Assembly (NCBI RefSeq): GCF_030160655.1
Contig: NZ_BSOT01000005.1
Coordinates: forward strand, 1,507,546 to 1,571,545
Length of the DNA stretch: 64,000 bases
Direction: 5' to 3'
From: Agaribacter marinus
GTDB lineage: Bacteria; Pseudomonadota; Gammaproteobacteria; Enterobacterales; Alteromonadaceae
A program made the position numbers and the translations under genes. Positions 36,720-46,520 of the stretch are shown in pieces. Under the pieces are notes generated by a model. The model saw nothing but the letters and a program-made list of their open reading frames with translations. It was not told the DNA's origin and did no database searches. How positions within the stretch are numbered: position 1 is the first letter of the stretch; each line of letters begins with the position of its first letter.

Positions 36720-38096
36720 TTAGCAGGGCAACTCGATCCCCGACTCTCGCATTTTAGCGAGCTTGTATCGCAAGGTCCGCGGGCTTATACCTAGCTTTTC
36801 AGCAACGTCTTTTCGTTTACCATGGCACTGCTGCAAGGCATCCAAAATAATTTGATGCTCTTGAAATCGTAATTCTGACCCAAGTAACTTGTTATCGGCT
36901 TCAACGTCAAATTCATTAGGCATTTGGCTTGTTTGGACTGGGGCATATTGTTTCGCACTTACTGAAGGTTGTAGCACTTCAATCAACAAGTCTGCAGTAT
37001 CAATTCGCCCCTCTTCAGCTAAGATCAACGCACGCTGAACAACGTTCTCTAGCTCTCGCACATTTCCGGTCCAAGTATGGTTCATGAGTTTGTGCGCGGC
37101 GCCCGCGGTTAACTCAGGAATAGCGGTGTTATTTTGCTGCGAATGTCGTGCAATTAAATGATTTGCTAACGGAATAATATCGCCTGGTCGTTGACTCAAG
37201 GGTAACCACGTAATCGGAAAAACATTGAGTCGATAATACAAATCTTCTCTGAACTGACCTTGAGCTACAGCTTCCTTTAAATCCCTATTACTCGTGGCGA
37301 CAACTCTAACGTTAAGAGAAATAGTTTTGCGTCCGCCTAAACGCTCCACCTCGCGTTCTTGCAAAACACGCAGCAACTTCGCTTGCAATGACAAATCCAT
37401 TTCCGTAATTTCATCAAGTAATATTGTACCTTCCTGCGCTTGCTCAAATTTGCCGGGGCACGCTTGCACAGCGCCTGTAAATGCGCCTTTTTCATAGCCA
37501 AATAGTGTCGCTTCTAGCATGTTCTCTGGGATTGCAGCACAATTAATTGCAACAAAAGGACAATCACTTCTTTTAGACTGGTCGTGTATGTAACGTGAAA
37601 GTACTTCTTTACCACTACCGCTAGGCCCTAATACCATCACTGTCGCATCCGACTTTGCTACTTTGCGGGCCAACGCAAGAAGGTTCTTACTCGATTCATC
37701 TCCAACAATAGGATCTGTCGACTCAACACGTTGTGCAGGTGCATATCTACCGACCAGATTTAACAGTACTTGCGGCGCAAACGGTTTGGACAAGTAATCC
37801 GTCGCACCATCTCTCATTGCTTGAATGGCATCATTAATATTTGCATAAGCCGTCATTAAAATAACGGGCACTTTGGGAAACTTGCTTTTAATATTCTTCA
37901 GCAACGACAAACCATCCATGCCCTGCATCTGTATATCACTCACTACCAAGTCAAAGTTCGCTTCAGACAATTTCACAATGGCTGTTTCTGCGCTCTCAAC
38001 CGGCGTTACTTGGTAACCGCCAAGTAATAAGGTGTCAACCAACGCCTCTCGTAAGCCATGATCGTCTTCAACTATTAATATCTTGGTTTTACTCAT
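36720..38096 (-). CDS. flrC: Sigma-54 response regulator FlrC (FleR)
   Basis: FlrC activates middle flagellar genes after phosphorylation by FlrB. The 458-residue protein has a receiver domain with the phosphoacceptor Asp in VVSDIQMQGMDG, an AAA+ domain with Walker A GPSGSGKEVL and the sigma-54-contact loop GAFTGA, and a C-terminal Fis-type helix-turn-helix (KRKDVAEKLGISPRTLRYKL). It overlaps flrB by four bases (ATGA). A strong terminator follows. Confidence 0.95.
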   Translation of the reverse strand: MSKTKILIVEDDHGLREALVDTLLLGGYQVTPVESAETAIVKLSEANFDLVVSDIQMQGMDGLSLLKNIKSKFPKVPVILMTAYANINDAIQAMRDGATDYLSKPFAPQVLLNLVGRYAPAQRVESTDPIVGDESSKNLLALARKVAKSDATVMVLGPSGSGKEVLSRYIHDQSKRSDCPFVAINCAAIPENMLEATLFGYEKGAFTGAVQACPGKFEQAQEGTILLDEITEMDLSLQAKLLRVLQEREVERLGGRKTISLNVRVVATSNRDLKEAVAQGQFREDLYYRLNVFPITWLPLSQRPGDIIPLANHLIARHSQQNNTAIPELTAGAAHKLMNHTWTGNVRELENVVQRALILAEEGRIDTADLLIEVLQPSVSAKQYAPVQTSQMPNEFDVEADNKLLGSELRFQEHQIILDALQQCHGKRKDVAEKLGISPRTLRYKLAKMRESGIELPC

Positions 38097-39325
38097 GCGC
38101 TAGCTCCCATTTCGTGATTTTGAATGTCGTTCATGTTGGTAGTGTTAACACCGTCGTTAGCAATATTGCTTTGTGAATAAATCGGTAAGTAAAGACTAAA
38201 CCATGCGCCTTGCAGCTCGTTATTACCACAATCGACAAAGCCTTTGTGTGATTTTGCCACTGTATTTACAACCGCGAGGCCAAGCCCCGTACCTTGTGTT
38301 TTTGTTGTAAAAAAGGGTTCAAATAGCTGTTGAGGTGTTTTATCCCCCAAACCTTCACCGTTATCTGTTACACAAATTTGCATGTACTGTTTGTTCTGAA
38401 CAGTAACTTCTACAAATGATAAGGTGACTGATTTTGCATCAATGTTATGCAATGCATGCAAGGCGTTACTCAATAAGTTTCCGACAGCGCCAGCAATTGA
38501 CGTCAAGTTACCCAAGGTCAAGGTTTGCTTGCATTGATTTTCAATCTTTAGCCTTGCGCCAGCCTGCACAAATTGCGTATCGACTTGCTCAGTACACAAG
38601 GTTTGAATAGCTTCACCACTCAATGGTTTGACTATCTGTGAATCACCACTCTTGGCAAATAGAAGCATGTCATTTACTTGTGTTTCTAAATCATATAAAC
38701 GGCTGATAAGGCGCTCAGAAAAGCGTTCAGCCAGTTCATTATTGGCGGTAATACTTTTTAAATTTTCGGCATACAATAATGCTGAGCTTAATGGTGTTCT
38801 TACTTGGTGAGCCAAAGAAGCAACCATTTTACCTAGAGACGACAAGCGCTGCATATGACTTACACGATTTTGTAGTGCGCGAGTTTCGGTCAAATCAGTA
38901 ATCACTACTAGCTGACCTTTTTCTTCGGTTAGTGGCGAAATATCAATTTTTACCCGCTTACCATTGCGCATAGACACTTCATGACCATCATCTGCCTTAG
39001 GGCTAAAAGCACGTTGAATTACCTTGCGCCACAATTCACCAATAAGTGGTTCTTGTAAAAGGGATTTGGCTTGATTATTGGCAAGTGACACCTTACCTTT
39101 TTGGTCAATTACAAGCACACCCGCAGGCATAATGGCTAATAAATGAGACAGTCGATTTTGATCTTTAGAAGGCTTTATTGCAGATTGATTTATTACAGAA
39201 GACTCTACAGCGAAAGGCGCAATATTAAATGGCGCTTTATCTACGTCGGTATCAAAGGCATGCATCGTTACATCAGATGATTTACTTCCTGATACAACAT
39301 CAGATTTTTGAATACTCAGAGACAT
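38093..39325 (-). CDS. flrB: Flagellar sensor kinase FlrB (FleS)
   Basis: FlrB phosphorylates FlrC. The 410-residue protein has no transmembrane helix. A PAS-like sensor domain (about residues 60-145) is followed by an H box in LAHQVRTPLSSALLYAENL with the phosphorylated His, and an ATPase domain with NLLSNALHAL, DNGEGL and GTGLGLAVV. It is cytoplasmic, so the signal is internal, probably the state of flagellar assembly. AAGGT lies 9 bases upstream of the ATG. Confidence 0.94.
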   Translation of the reverse strand: MSLSIQKSDVVSGSKSSDVTMHAFDTDVDKAPFNIAPFAVESSVINQSAIKPSKDQNRLSHLLAIMPAGVLVIDQKGKVSLANNQAKSLLQEPLIGELWRKVIQRAFSPKADDGHEVSMRNGKRVKIDISPLTEEKGQLVVITDLTETRALQNRVSHMQRLSSLGKMVASLAHQVRTPLSSALLYAENLKSITANNELAERFSERLISRLYDLETQVNDMLLFAKSGDSQIVKPLSGEAIQTLCTEQVDTQFVQAGARLKIENQCKQTLTLGNLTSIAGAVGNLLSNALHALHNIDAKSVTLSFVEVTVQNKQYMQICVTDNGEGLGDKTPQQLFEPFFTTKTQGTGLGLAVVNTVAKSHKGFVDCGNNELQGAWFSLYLPIYSQSNIANDGVNTTNMNDIQNHEMGASA

Positions 39326-39360
39326 AAAACACTACCTTTAAACTATGATAGTGAGAGTAA

Positions 39361-39376
39361 TGCATCGACTATGCCA
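39361..39376 (-). promoter_or_regulatory. Candidate sigma-54 promoter of flrBC
   Basis: On the minus strand the sequence is TGGCATAGTCGATGCA. GG at -24 and GC at -12 are present at the right distance; C to T at the sixth base and T to A in the -12 box are the two departures. It lies 36 bases before the flrB start. FlrA-driven sigma-54 expression of flrBC is the known Vibrio arrangement. Confidence 0.7.
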
Positions 39377-39472
39377 TATTTTTTATTCTTTATATTTCAA
39401 TAAGTTGCTAAATTTAGACAACATAATTGACGAAAAATAGACGTCAAAAAGTCGTCAACGCAAAATGGCTAT

Positions 39473-40954
39473 TTATCCGTTATCGGTTTCTTTTTGACGA
39501 CTGATTTCGTACTTACGCATTTTTTCGACTAAGGTAGTTCTGCGCATTCCCAGTTGATCCGCTGCTCTGGCAACAACCCAGTCTTGAGCATCGAGCGCTT
39601 GTCTAATTAAACTTATTTCTAGATCTGATAAGTATTCTTTGAGATTTACCCCATCACTCGGTAGTGCCGTTTCTACCGCGGTAACGGGTGCATCGCTATG
39701 AGAATCGCTAGATACCTCAATAACGGGGTTGGCTTCAGCATATCGGAACATGGCGTTAATCGCATCTCTCTCGGCAGCTTCATCGGCAGGTGCATTTTCA
39801 TGTTGCACCTGACCTGTTTCATCATACTGGTACTTATGAGGCAAATGCTGCAAATCAATCACATGGCTAGGGTGAAGAATAGATAAACGCTCAACCAAAT
39901 TTGAAAGTTCACGCACGTTCCCTGGCCATGTATGCAGCATAAGAGATTTCATTGCATTTTGAGTAAACTTCACGCTCGCTTGACGCGCACCTTCTAAACG
40001 CGAAGCTAGTTCTTGCAATAATAAGGGAATGTCTTGTGCACGCTCTCTTAACGCTGGCGTTTCGATGGGGAAAACATTTAAACGATAAAATAAATCTTCC
40101 CTAAATGTACCCTCTTCAATCATTTTTTCTAAATTTCGATGGGTTGCCGCAATAATTCTGACATTACATTTGAGTGTTTTTGCGCCACCGACACGTTCAA
40201 AAATTCGCTCTTGTAATACACGTAGCAATTTCACTTGCATTTGGAGTGGCATGTCACCAATTTCATCTAAAAATAGCGTGCCACCTTCAGCCATTTCGAA
40301 ACGCCCCTTACGGGCAGAAATAGCGCCGGTAAATGCGCCTTTCTCATGTCCAAAGAGTTCACTCTCTAATAAATCGCCTGGAATGGCGCCACAATTCACT
40401 GGGACAAAAGGCCCTTTTTGGCGTTTAGACATATAGTGAATATTACGCGCAACGACTTCTTTACCCGTACCTGATTCACCCAAAATAATGACATTAGCTT
40501 CGACTGGCGCGACTTGCTCGATTAATTCACGCACTTCAGTGATTCCACGGCTATTACCTACAAGCGAACGGAATAACTTCGTTTTACCACTAACTAAAGA
40601 AGAAATGGGTCTATTAGCCGTGTAATAGTCATCGCTCTTACGAAGCAACTCAGTCAGGCTTGGATAAGTGATTGGCTCATACAACGAACCAATTAAATTT
40701 TTAAATTCACGATCGCCACTAAGCTGAAAACCAATATTGATAAACGGACTTTCGGGGAATTTTTCTATGGTTTCTTCAGCAATTTCAGGTGTTTCGCCAT
40801 CAATCAAAACAGCTGAAATAGACTGACTTTTATTGATTGAGTCAAAACAATCTGAATAACTAGTGCTACGGCAACTTTCGCCTAAAAAAGTCAAAATTAT
40901 TTTTAATGTATCAGTACGAGATTGGTTATCACTAACAATCAGAATTTCACTCAT
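39473..40954 (-). CDS. flrA: Flagellar master regulator FlrA (FleQ)
   Basis: FlrA is the top activator of the flagellar cascade. The 493-residue protein has an N-terminal FleQ-type receiver-like domain whose usual phosphoacceptor region reads VLIDGETPE, an AAA+ domain with Walker [11 protein letters not shown] and the GAFTGA loop, and a C-terminal Fis-type helix-turn-helix ([18 protein letters not shown]). In Pseudomonas FleQ binds cyclic-di-GMP; whether this protein does cannot be read here. It lies between the aryl polyene cluster and flrBC, all on the same strand. Confidence 0.94.
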   Translation of the reverse strand: MSEILIVSDNQSRTDTLKIILTFLGESCRSTSYSDCFDSINKSQSISAVLIDGETPEIAEETIEKFPESPFINIGFQLSGDREFKNLIGSLYEPITYPSLTELLRKSDDYYTANRPISSLVSGKTKLFRSLVGNSRGITEVRELIEQVAPVEANVIILGESGTGKEVVARNIHYMSKRQKGPFVPVNCGAIPGDLLESELFGHEKGAFTGAISARKGRFEMAEGGTLFLDEIGDMPLQMQVKLLRVLQERIFERVGGAKTLKCNVRIIAATHRNLEKMIEEGTFREDLFYRLNVFPIETPALRERAQDIPLLLQELASRLEGARQASVKFTQNAMKSLMLHTWPGNVRELSNLVERLSILHPSHVIDLQHLPHKYQYDETGQVQHENAPADEAAERDAINAMFRYAEANPVIEVSSDSHSDAPVTAVETALPSDGVNLKEYLSDLEISLIRQALDAQDWVVARAADQLGMRRTTLVEKMRKYEISRQKETDNG

Positions 40955-41115
40955 GGGCGCTTTAGCTATTCACTGTTTTGCTTATATAGCGCTAGATACT
41001 ATCAAAACGTCAGTTTAATGGCACTGTTTATTCGTCAAGATATTGTCTAATAAGTAAGCAAACTAACCGTTTACCAAGGTAATCGTCAATGTTTAGGATA
41101 AATAAGCGAACAAAT

Positions 41116-42348
41116 TTATACCGAAGGCCAACGCTTAAATATGAGCGATGTATTTAGACCACCAAACGCAAAGTTATTACTCATGACATAATCAACATGT
41201 AGTTCACGACCTTCGTTTCTTATGTAATCTAGTGGCGCACACGCATCATCAACCTCAAGTAAATTAGCCGTTGGATGAAACCAGTTGTTTCGCATAGATT
41301 CAATTGCAACCCAAGCTTCCAGTGCTCCACACGCGCCTAAGGTATGACCGGTGTAGCTCTTTAATGCGCTAATCGGAATATTTCGACCAAAGACTTTTTC
41401 GGTAGCATGCGTTTCAGCTATATCACCGCGGTCAGTCGCCGTGCCGTGTGCACTCACATAACCTATTTGTTCTGAGGATAAGTCAGCATCTTGCAGCGCT
41501 AAGCGAATAACTTTTTCCATGTTTTCAGACGACGGTTGAGTAATGTGGCGACCGTCAGAGTTAGCACCAAAACCCACAAGTTCAGCATAAATATTAGCAC
41601 CGCGCGACAGCGCATATTCTAGCTCTTCTAAAACCAATGTACCTGCGCCTTCACCAATAACGAGTCCATCCCTATCTTTGTCAAATGGGCGAGGCGTTAG
41701 CTCCGGTGAACCATTCATAGTACTTGTGGCATACAGCGTATCAAAGACCGCCGCTTCAGTGGCACATAAATGTTCGCATCCACCGGCTAACATAACCGTT
41801 TGCTGTCCAAACTTTATTGCCTCATATGCTTGTCCGATACCTTGGCTGGCAGAAGTACAAGCACTCGAGGTCGTATAAACTCTGCCTTGCAGCCCAAAGT
41901 AAATGCCAATATTAACCGGCGCTGTGTGCGCCATCATTTTAATATACGTATTGGCATTCAAACCTTCGCAGTTGTCGTGCAATAACATGTTTCCAAAATC
42001 ACCGATTGCCCCAGTATCACCGGCAGAAGATCCATAAGAAACACCTGTCTGGCCACTTTTTAGAATATCATTGCCCAGTAAACCTGCGTCAACTAAGGCA
42101 TTTTCAGCACTTACTACCGCTAACTGTGCAACTCTTCCCATGCTTCTGAGGTCTTTTCTAGAATAATGGGAAGGCACTTCAAATTTATCAACGGGTGCAC
42201 CTAAGCGAGTATTTAATCCGTCATACCTATCCCACTCAGGCATGGCAACTACGCCTGTATTTCCCAATCGTAAATTATTCGCTATTGTTTCCCAGTTACT
42301 GCCTATTGGTGAAAAACCGGCTATACCAGTGACGACCACTCTTTTCAT
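41116..42348 (-). CDS. Aryl polyene ketosynthase (FabF-like)
   Basis: This is a beta-ketoacyl-ACP synthase that extends the acyl chain by decarboxylative condensation. The 410-residue protein has the full Cys-His-His triad: C164 in SSACTSASQ, H301 in SAHGTATD and H335 in YTGHTLGAC. It is the last gene of the 17-gene APE operon and overlaps the ketoreductase stop by one base. It corresponds to the second ketosynthase of APE clusters (ApeR-type). The division of labour with the other ketosynthase is inferred from known clusters. Confidence 0.9.
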   Translation of the reverse strand: MKRVVVTGIAGFSPIGSNWETIANNLRLGNTGVVAMPEWDRYDGLNTRLGAPVDKFEVPSHYSRKDLRSMGRVAQLAVVSAENALVDAGLLGNDILKSGQTGVSYGSSAGDTGAIGDFGNMLLHDNCEGLNANTYIKMMAHTAPVNIGIYFGLQGRVYTTSSACTSASQGIGQAYEAIKFGQQTVMLAGGCEHLCATEAAVFDTLYATSTMNGSPELTPRPFDKDRDGLVIGEGAGTLVLEELEYALSRGANIYAELVGFGANSDGRHITQPSSENMEKVIRLALQDADLSSEQIGYVSAHGTATDRGDIAETHATEKVFGRNIPISALKSYTGHTLGACGALEAWVAIESMRNNWFHPTANLLEVDDACAPLDYIRNEGRELHVDYVMSNNFAFGGLNTSLIFKRWPSV

Positions 42349-43076
42349 TAATACATTCCACCGTTCACAGAAATCACTTGACGTGTGACATAACCAGCGT
42401 CTTCAGACATCAAAAACCCAACAGTCGCGGCTACTTCTTCCGATTTCCCCATGCGTTGCATAGGAATCAACTTCATCGCTTCATCGACATGCGTTAATTC
42501 TTCAGTCATCTCTGTTTCAATCATTCCGGGCGCAACGCAGTTTACTGTAATTTTGCGCTTCGCCAGCTCTACTGCTAAGGCTTTTGTCGCCCCAATGATC
42601 CCAGCTTTTGATGCGCTATAATTTACTTGACCTCGATTACCCATTACACCCGAAACAGAAGACAACGTCACAATTCGTCCAGGCTTTCGGCGCCTTATCA
42701 TTGGCATCATAACCGGGTGTAGCACATTGTAAAAACCGTCTAGGTTAGTATGGACCACCAAATCCCATTCGTCTGCGGGAATCGCAGGAAACGCATTGTC
42801 GCGCGCGATACCAGCATTGCATACAACACCATAATAGGCCCCATATTCTTCTATATCTGCTTCCAATACTTCTCGGGTTTGCTCACGATTAGCAATATCA
42901 AAGCAAAGTACTCTTGTTTTTTGACCTTCACGTTCAATTTGCGCGCGTACTTCTTCAGCTTTAGCCACTGAACTTCTGCAATGTAAGACAATATCGAAGC
43001 CCTGCTTCGCCAAACGAACAGCAATTGCCGCACCGATCCCTCTACTGGAACCGGTTACCAATATTGTTTGACTCAA
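42348..43076 (-). CDS. 3-oxoacyl-ACP reductase (FabG-like ketoreductase)
   Basis: This short-chain dehydrogenase reduces the beta-keto group after each elongation with NADPH. The 242-residue protein has TGSSRGIG for cofactor binding, NAG in CNAGIARDN, the catalytic Ser in TLSSVSG, and Tyr-x-x-x-Lys in NYSASKAG. The start is TTG at 43076 with GGAG 8 bases upstream. It matches the APE ketoreductase (ApeQ-type) and lies between the dehydratase and ketosynthase genes. Confidence 0.92.
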   Translation of the reverse strand: MSQTILVTGSSRGIGAAIAVRLAKQGFDIVLHCRSSVAKAEEVRAQIEREGQKTRVLCFDIANREQTREVLEADIEEYGAYYGVVCNAGIARDNAFPAIPADEWDLVVHTNLDGFYNVLHPVMMPMIRRRKPGRIVTLSSVSGVMGNRGQVNYSASKAGIIGATKALAVELAKRKITVNCVAPGMIETEMTEELTHVDEAMKLIPMQRMGKSEEVAATVGFLMSEDAGYVTRQVISVNGGMY

Positions 43077-43079
43077 AAT

Positions 43080-43538
43080 TTATGCTCCTTCAAGAAATGC
43101 TTTTGCGTCTTCAGGTTGAAATACATTTAGCTTTGCCACTACCTCAATATTCAAATTGGTGTCGGCCCCTTTTATTGTGCCATTGAAAACATTTAGACCG
43201 TTTTCCGCTTCCATTTCTAACACAACTTTAATCTTTAGCACACTCCCTAATGGAAAATAATCCACGGAAGTCTCATACCTTCTAGTCCCTAATAAAAACC
43301 CGAGTTTAGGAGGATTTCCCTGCGCTCGCTCCTGACTACCCGCATAGGCGGCAATAGATTGTGCTAGATATTCAATACCTACTTCGGCAGAAACACCCTT
43401 GGTATCAGAAAACGTTGAATCTTCACTTATTGTCACTTCAGATTCAAGCCAACCATCACCAAAATCGATTATTTTTGTCAATAAGCTCATCTTTCCTGAG
43501 TGAGGTACGAAATCGTCTACATCATACTTTTCGGTCAT
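43080..43538 (-). CDS. 3-hydroxyacyl-ACP dehydratase (hotdog fold, APE type)
   Basis: This 152-residue hotdog-fold enzyme should remove water from the 3-hydroxyacyl chain to leave the polyene double bond. A His in VPHSGKMSLL and an acidic residue in GIEYLAQSIAAYAG are in the places used for catalysis in this family. It matches ApeP-type dehydratases, known to work with a second small dehydratase, which here is fused to the AMP-ligase. It overlaps the ketosynthase stop by four bases. Confidence 0.85.
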   Translation of the reverse strand: MTEKYDVDDFVPHSGKMSLLTKIIDFGDGWLESEVTISEDSTFSDTKGVSAEVGIEYLAQSIAAYAGSQERAQGNPPKLGFLLGTRRYETSVDYFPLGSVLKIKVVLEMEAENGLNVFNGTIKGADTNLNIEVVAKLNVFQPEDAKAFLEGA

Positions 43539-44734
43539 TTGTTGCGCCCTAAAACCAAAGAAATGTTATTCCCACCGAATGCGAATGAATTACTCAACAC
43601 GTATTTAATATCCGAAACATCGACTGATTCGCATTTTTCATTACTTGCTAAATTTATTTTCGCTAATGACGGATCCAATGTCGGCGTGTTTATTTGCACT
43701 GGGATATATGATGGCTTCCCACTTCCGCCAAGTACGGAATAACAAATACCGGCTTCAATTGCGCCTGCAGCCCCTAAGGTGTGCCCGGTAAAAGGTTTTG
43801 TAGAGCTGCATAGCACATGTTCTCCAAATACAGTATTTACTGCCGTGGACTCCATTTGGTCATTCAATTGTGTGGCCGTACCATGAAGATTTATATAGGC
43901 TATTTGTTCGGGTGATAATTCAGCCATTTTTAACGACTCCCGCATACATTGTATCGCACCAACCCCCTTTGGCTCGGGCGCGGAGATGTGATGCGCGTCA
44001 CTACTTTCTCCGTAGCCTAATAATGCAATAGTTGCCTGTTTTTTACTCACGACAAATAAGGCAGCACCTTCGCCAATGTTAATCCCTTTTCGGTCAGCAC
44101 TAAACGGCGCGCATAGTTCATTACTCACTGCCTGCAATGCACTAAAACCTTGAACGGTCAATTTACACATGGTATCGACGCCACCAGCAATTACGGCGTC
44201 ACAAATACCAGCCTCAATAAGCCGTTTAGCTGACGCTAGTGCTTTAGCACCAGAAGAACAAGCGGTCGAAATACCGTAGGCTGGCCCAGTTAATTTAGCG
44301 ACCTCGGCAATAAATTGTGCTGGCGCGCCCATTTCTTGCTGACCATAGTCAAAGGTATCTGGCATCTCACCACTCGCCATTTTGCAACTTATGGCGCGTT
44401 CTGTGCCGTCTATTCCAGATGTACTGGTACCAATAACGACGCCCACCCTAGCACGACCATATAACGATACCATCTCGTCAACAGTTTTCACTATTTGCTG
44501 AAAAGCGAATAACGCCATTTGATTGTTTCGGCTTTGCCATTTGTTATGCGTTAACGGTATTTTAGGCAGCTCAAGATCTACAATACCAATAGGCAGAGGC
44601 TCACCTTGATGGAAAGCGCGACTATATGTCATCTTAGTATTAGAAGAAACTAAGTTGTTACGAACTTCATCAACTGAAGTGCCCACGGCACAGATAATAC
44701 CAAGATCATTTAAATAAATGTCAGTTGAAGTCAT
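43535..44734 (-). CDS. Aryl polyene ketosynthase (main KS)
   Basis: A 399-residue beta-ketoacyl-ACP synthase with C159 in STACSSGAKA, H284 in NLHGTATQ and H318 in FTGHTLGAAG, so it should be active. In APE systems the main ketosynthase (ApeO-type) pairs with a catalytically inactive chain-length-factor-like partner, which here is the first gene of the operon. It overlaps both neighbouring genes by four bases. Which of the two ketosynthases in the cluster is the ApeO equivalent is inferred from gene order. Confidence 0.88.
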   Translation of the reverse strand: MTSTDIYLNDLGIICAVGTSVDEVRNNLVSSNTKMTYSRAFHQGEPLPIGIVDLELPKIPLTHNKWQSRNNQMALFAFQQIVKTVDEMVSLYGRARVGVVIGTSTSGIDGTERAISCKMASGEMPDTFDYGQQEMGAPAQFIAEVAKLTGPAYGISTACSSGAKALASAKRLIEAGICDAVIAGGVDTMCKLTVQGFSALQAVSNELCAPFSADRKGINIGEGAALFVVSKKQATIALLGYGESSDAHHISAPEPKGVGAIQCMRESLKMAELSPEQIAYINLHGTATQLNDQMESTAVNTVFGEHVLCSSTKPFTGHTLGAAGAIEAGICYSVLGGSGKPSYIPVQINTPTLDPSLAKINLASNEKCESVDVSDIKYVLSNSFAFGGNNISLVLGRNK

Positions 44735-45270
44735 AGTGGCAAATACTCCAACGTGTGTATGTCTATGTTATAGTTATGCATAAAATGAGTGAACGCAATG
44801 TGCGTAGCGCTAATGTATTCGACCTCCAGCACTTGCGTGTTTTTTCGCGATAATATCCTTTTGCCTTCAGACATATCTAGATCCCAACCATTTATTTTTG
44901 AATAGGATGTTTCAACCGCTTTGGTCGGCCATAACGCAAACTGCATCATGGCAAGCATGTCATGAGTAGGTAATGGAATATTCATTAAATTATCTTCGAC
45001 GACGGTTGTTCCATCATAACGTAATGAATAAATAAATTGTCCTGTCGGTAGCAGGCCATTCATTTTGACTTCCGAACCAGTCAACTTAATCGCTACTAAC
45101 AACTCCTTTGTTTGGTCGTTCGTAGTAAAGGTGAGTTTTTGTTGCAACACCGCCCTTGGTCCGTCAGAAGGCGCCAATAAGTGCAAACTTATGCGCGGTT
45201 CTTCACTGTTTCTGTTCGCGCATCCAAACAACATCAATAGATATAAAAGTACAACTACGCGCTTTTGCAT
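44731..45270 (-). CDS. DUF3261 lipoprotein of the APE cluster
   Basis: The 179-residue protein starts with a lipoprotein signal peptide with lipobox LMLFGC. The mature part is a beta-rich DUF3261-type domain found in APE clusters, where it is thought to help place the pigment in the outer membrane together with the LolA-like protein. It overlaps the flavoprotein gene by 16 bases and the ketosynthase gene by four. Its exact activity is unknown. Confidence 0.8.
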   Translation of the reverse strand: MQKRVVVLLYLLMLFGCANRNSEEPRISLHLLAPSDGPRAVLQQKLTFTTNDQTKELLVAIKLTGSEVKMNGLLPTGQFIYSLRYDGTTVVEDNLMNIPLPTHDMLAMMQFALWPTKAVETSYSKINGWDLDMSEGKRILSRKNTQVLEVEYISATHIAFTHFMHNYNIDIHTLEYLPL

Positions 45271-46520
45271 ATTTCAGATAACGTTGAGAGTCTCGAAGGT
45301 GTTTTTACATATGGATTCTCTTTATCCCATGCATACCCTGCCAAAATAGAACTGATCATCTTAGTAATGCCTTCACTTTTTTGTTTTGAAAACACGACTT
45401 GTTGAAAACGTTGATCATACCAACCTTCAACAAATTCTTTAAAGGTTTTCACACCGACTTTTAGCGCGTCTGCATATTCGCTTTCCCAATCAGGAGATTG
45501 CCCTGACAATTCTTTATGTACCGCAGCGGCAGCCAAACTTGCAGATGTCATAGCAATAGTCACACCTGACGAAAATATCGGATCTAAAAATTCACCCGCG
45601 TTGCCAAGCAATGCATAACGTTTACCATACAAACTTGTCACATCACATGAATAACTACCTAATGACCTTACTTGTGTGTCGTAAACCGCATGTTCAAGAA
45701 TGTTGGCTAAACGACCACCTTCACTGACCAGTTGCTGTAAGCATGCAAGCGGTTCTGTGCCTATTTCATCGATAACTTCAGTTGGCGCGACAACCCCAAG
45801 CGAGCATCGCCCGTTAGAAAACGGGATCAACCAATACCATACTTCTGGAAGCTTGGGGTGCACAGTAATTAATATTTTATCTCTATCGTATTGTGGACAA
45901 ACAATATTGTCCTCAATATGCGTGAATATTGATTTTCTGGGTGCCAAAGACGAATCTTTTTCGAGTTTTAGCATTTTAGGCAATACTCGCCCAAAACCAC
46001 TCGCATCAAGCACAAACTTTGCAGAAACTTGGTATTGCTGATTATCTTCATCAAGTGCAGTAAGCAATCGAGCATTAGGTATCTCTTCGCATGCTACCAA
46101 CGCATGCCCAAACCGTATTTGTACACCCTGTTTTTGTGATTCATCCGCTAAAATTTTATCAAAACAATCTCGCTGGACTTGAAAAGTAGTTCCCCAACCT
46201 GGTGAGAATTTCTCTCTAAAATCAAAATATTCGTACTCATCTCCACGGCTAAAAGCCGCGCCGTTCTTATATTGGAATGTCCCTTTCTTTACTGCATCAA
46301 GCATATTCGCTTGCTCTAAATACTCCATGCATTGAGGAAGTAAACTTTCACCAATTGAAAAGCGAGGAAAATATTCTTTTTCGAGTACAAGTACTTTGTA
46401 ACCATTTTGCCGTAATAATGCCGAAGACACTGAACCCGCAGGCCCTGCCCCAATCACCACGACATCAAAAGATTCAATAGGTGTTTTTTCTTGCATTCGA
46501 GCACTGTGTGTCGCGGTCAT
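45255..46520 (-). CDS. FAD-dependent oxidoreductase with halogenase-like motifs
   Basis: The 421-residue flavoprotein has the dinucleotide motif GAGPAG (residues 24-29), the FPRFSIGESLLPQ segment shared with flavin-dependent halogenases, K85 in FQYKNGAAF and WYWLIP (residues 228-233), which fits the WxWxIP halogenase signature. APE clusters commonly carry a flavoprotein of this family whose role is not settled. Possible roles are halogenation of the aryl head, as in brominated xanthomonadins, or redox tailoring. It overlaps the exporter stop by four bases. The family call is firm; halogenation is a hypothesis. Confidence 0.82.
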   Translation of the reverse strand: MTATHSARMQEKTPIESFDVVVIGAGPAGSVSSALLRQNGYKVLVLEKEYFPRFSIGESLLPQCMEYLEQANMLDAVKKGTFQYKNGAAFSRGDEYEYFDFREKFSPGWGTTFQVQRDCFDKILADESQKQGVQIRFGHALVACEEIPNARLLTALDEDNQQYQVSAKFVLDASGFGRVLPKMLKLEKDSSLAPRKSIFTHIEDNIVCPQYDRDKILITVHPKLPEVWYWLIPFSNGRCSLGVVAPTEVIDEIGTEPLACLQQLVSEGGRLANILEHAVYDTQVRSLGSYSCDVTSLYGKRYALLGNAGEFLDPIFSSGVTIAMTSASLAAAAVHKELSGQSPDWESEYADALKVGVKTFKEFVEGWYDQRFQQVVFSKQKSEGITKMISSILAGYAWDKENPYVKTPSRLSTLSEICKSA

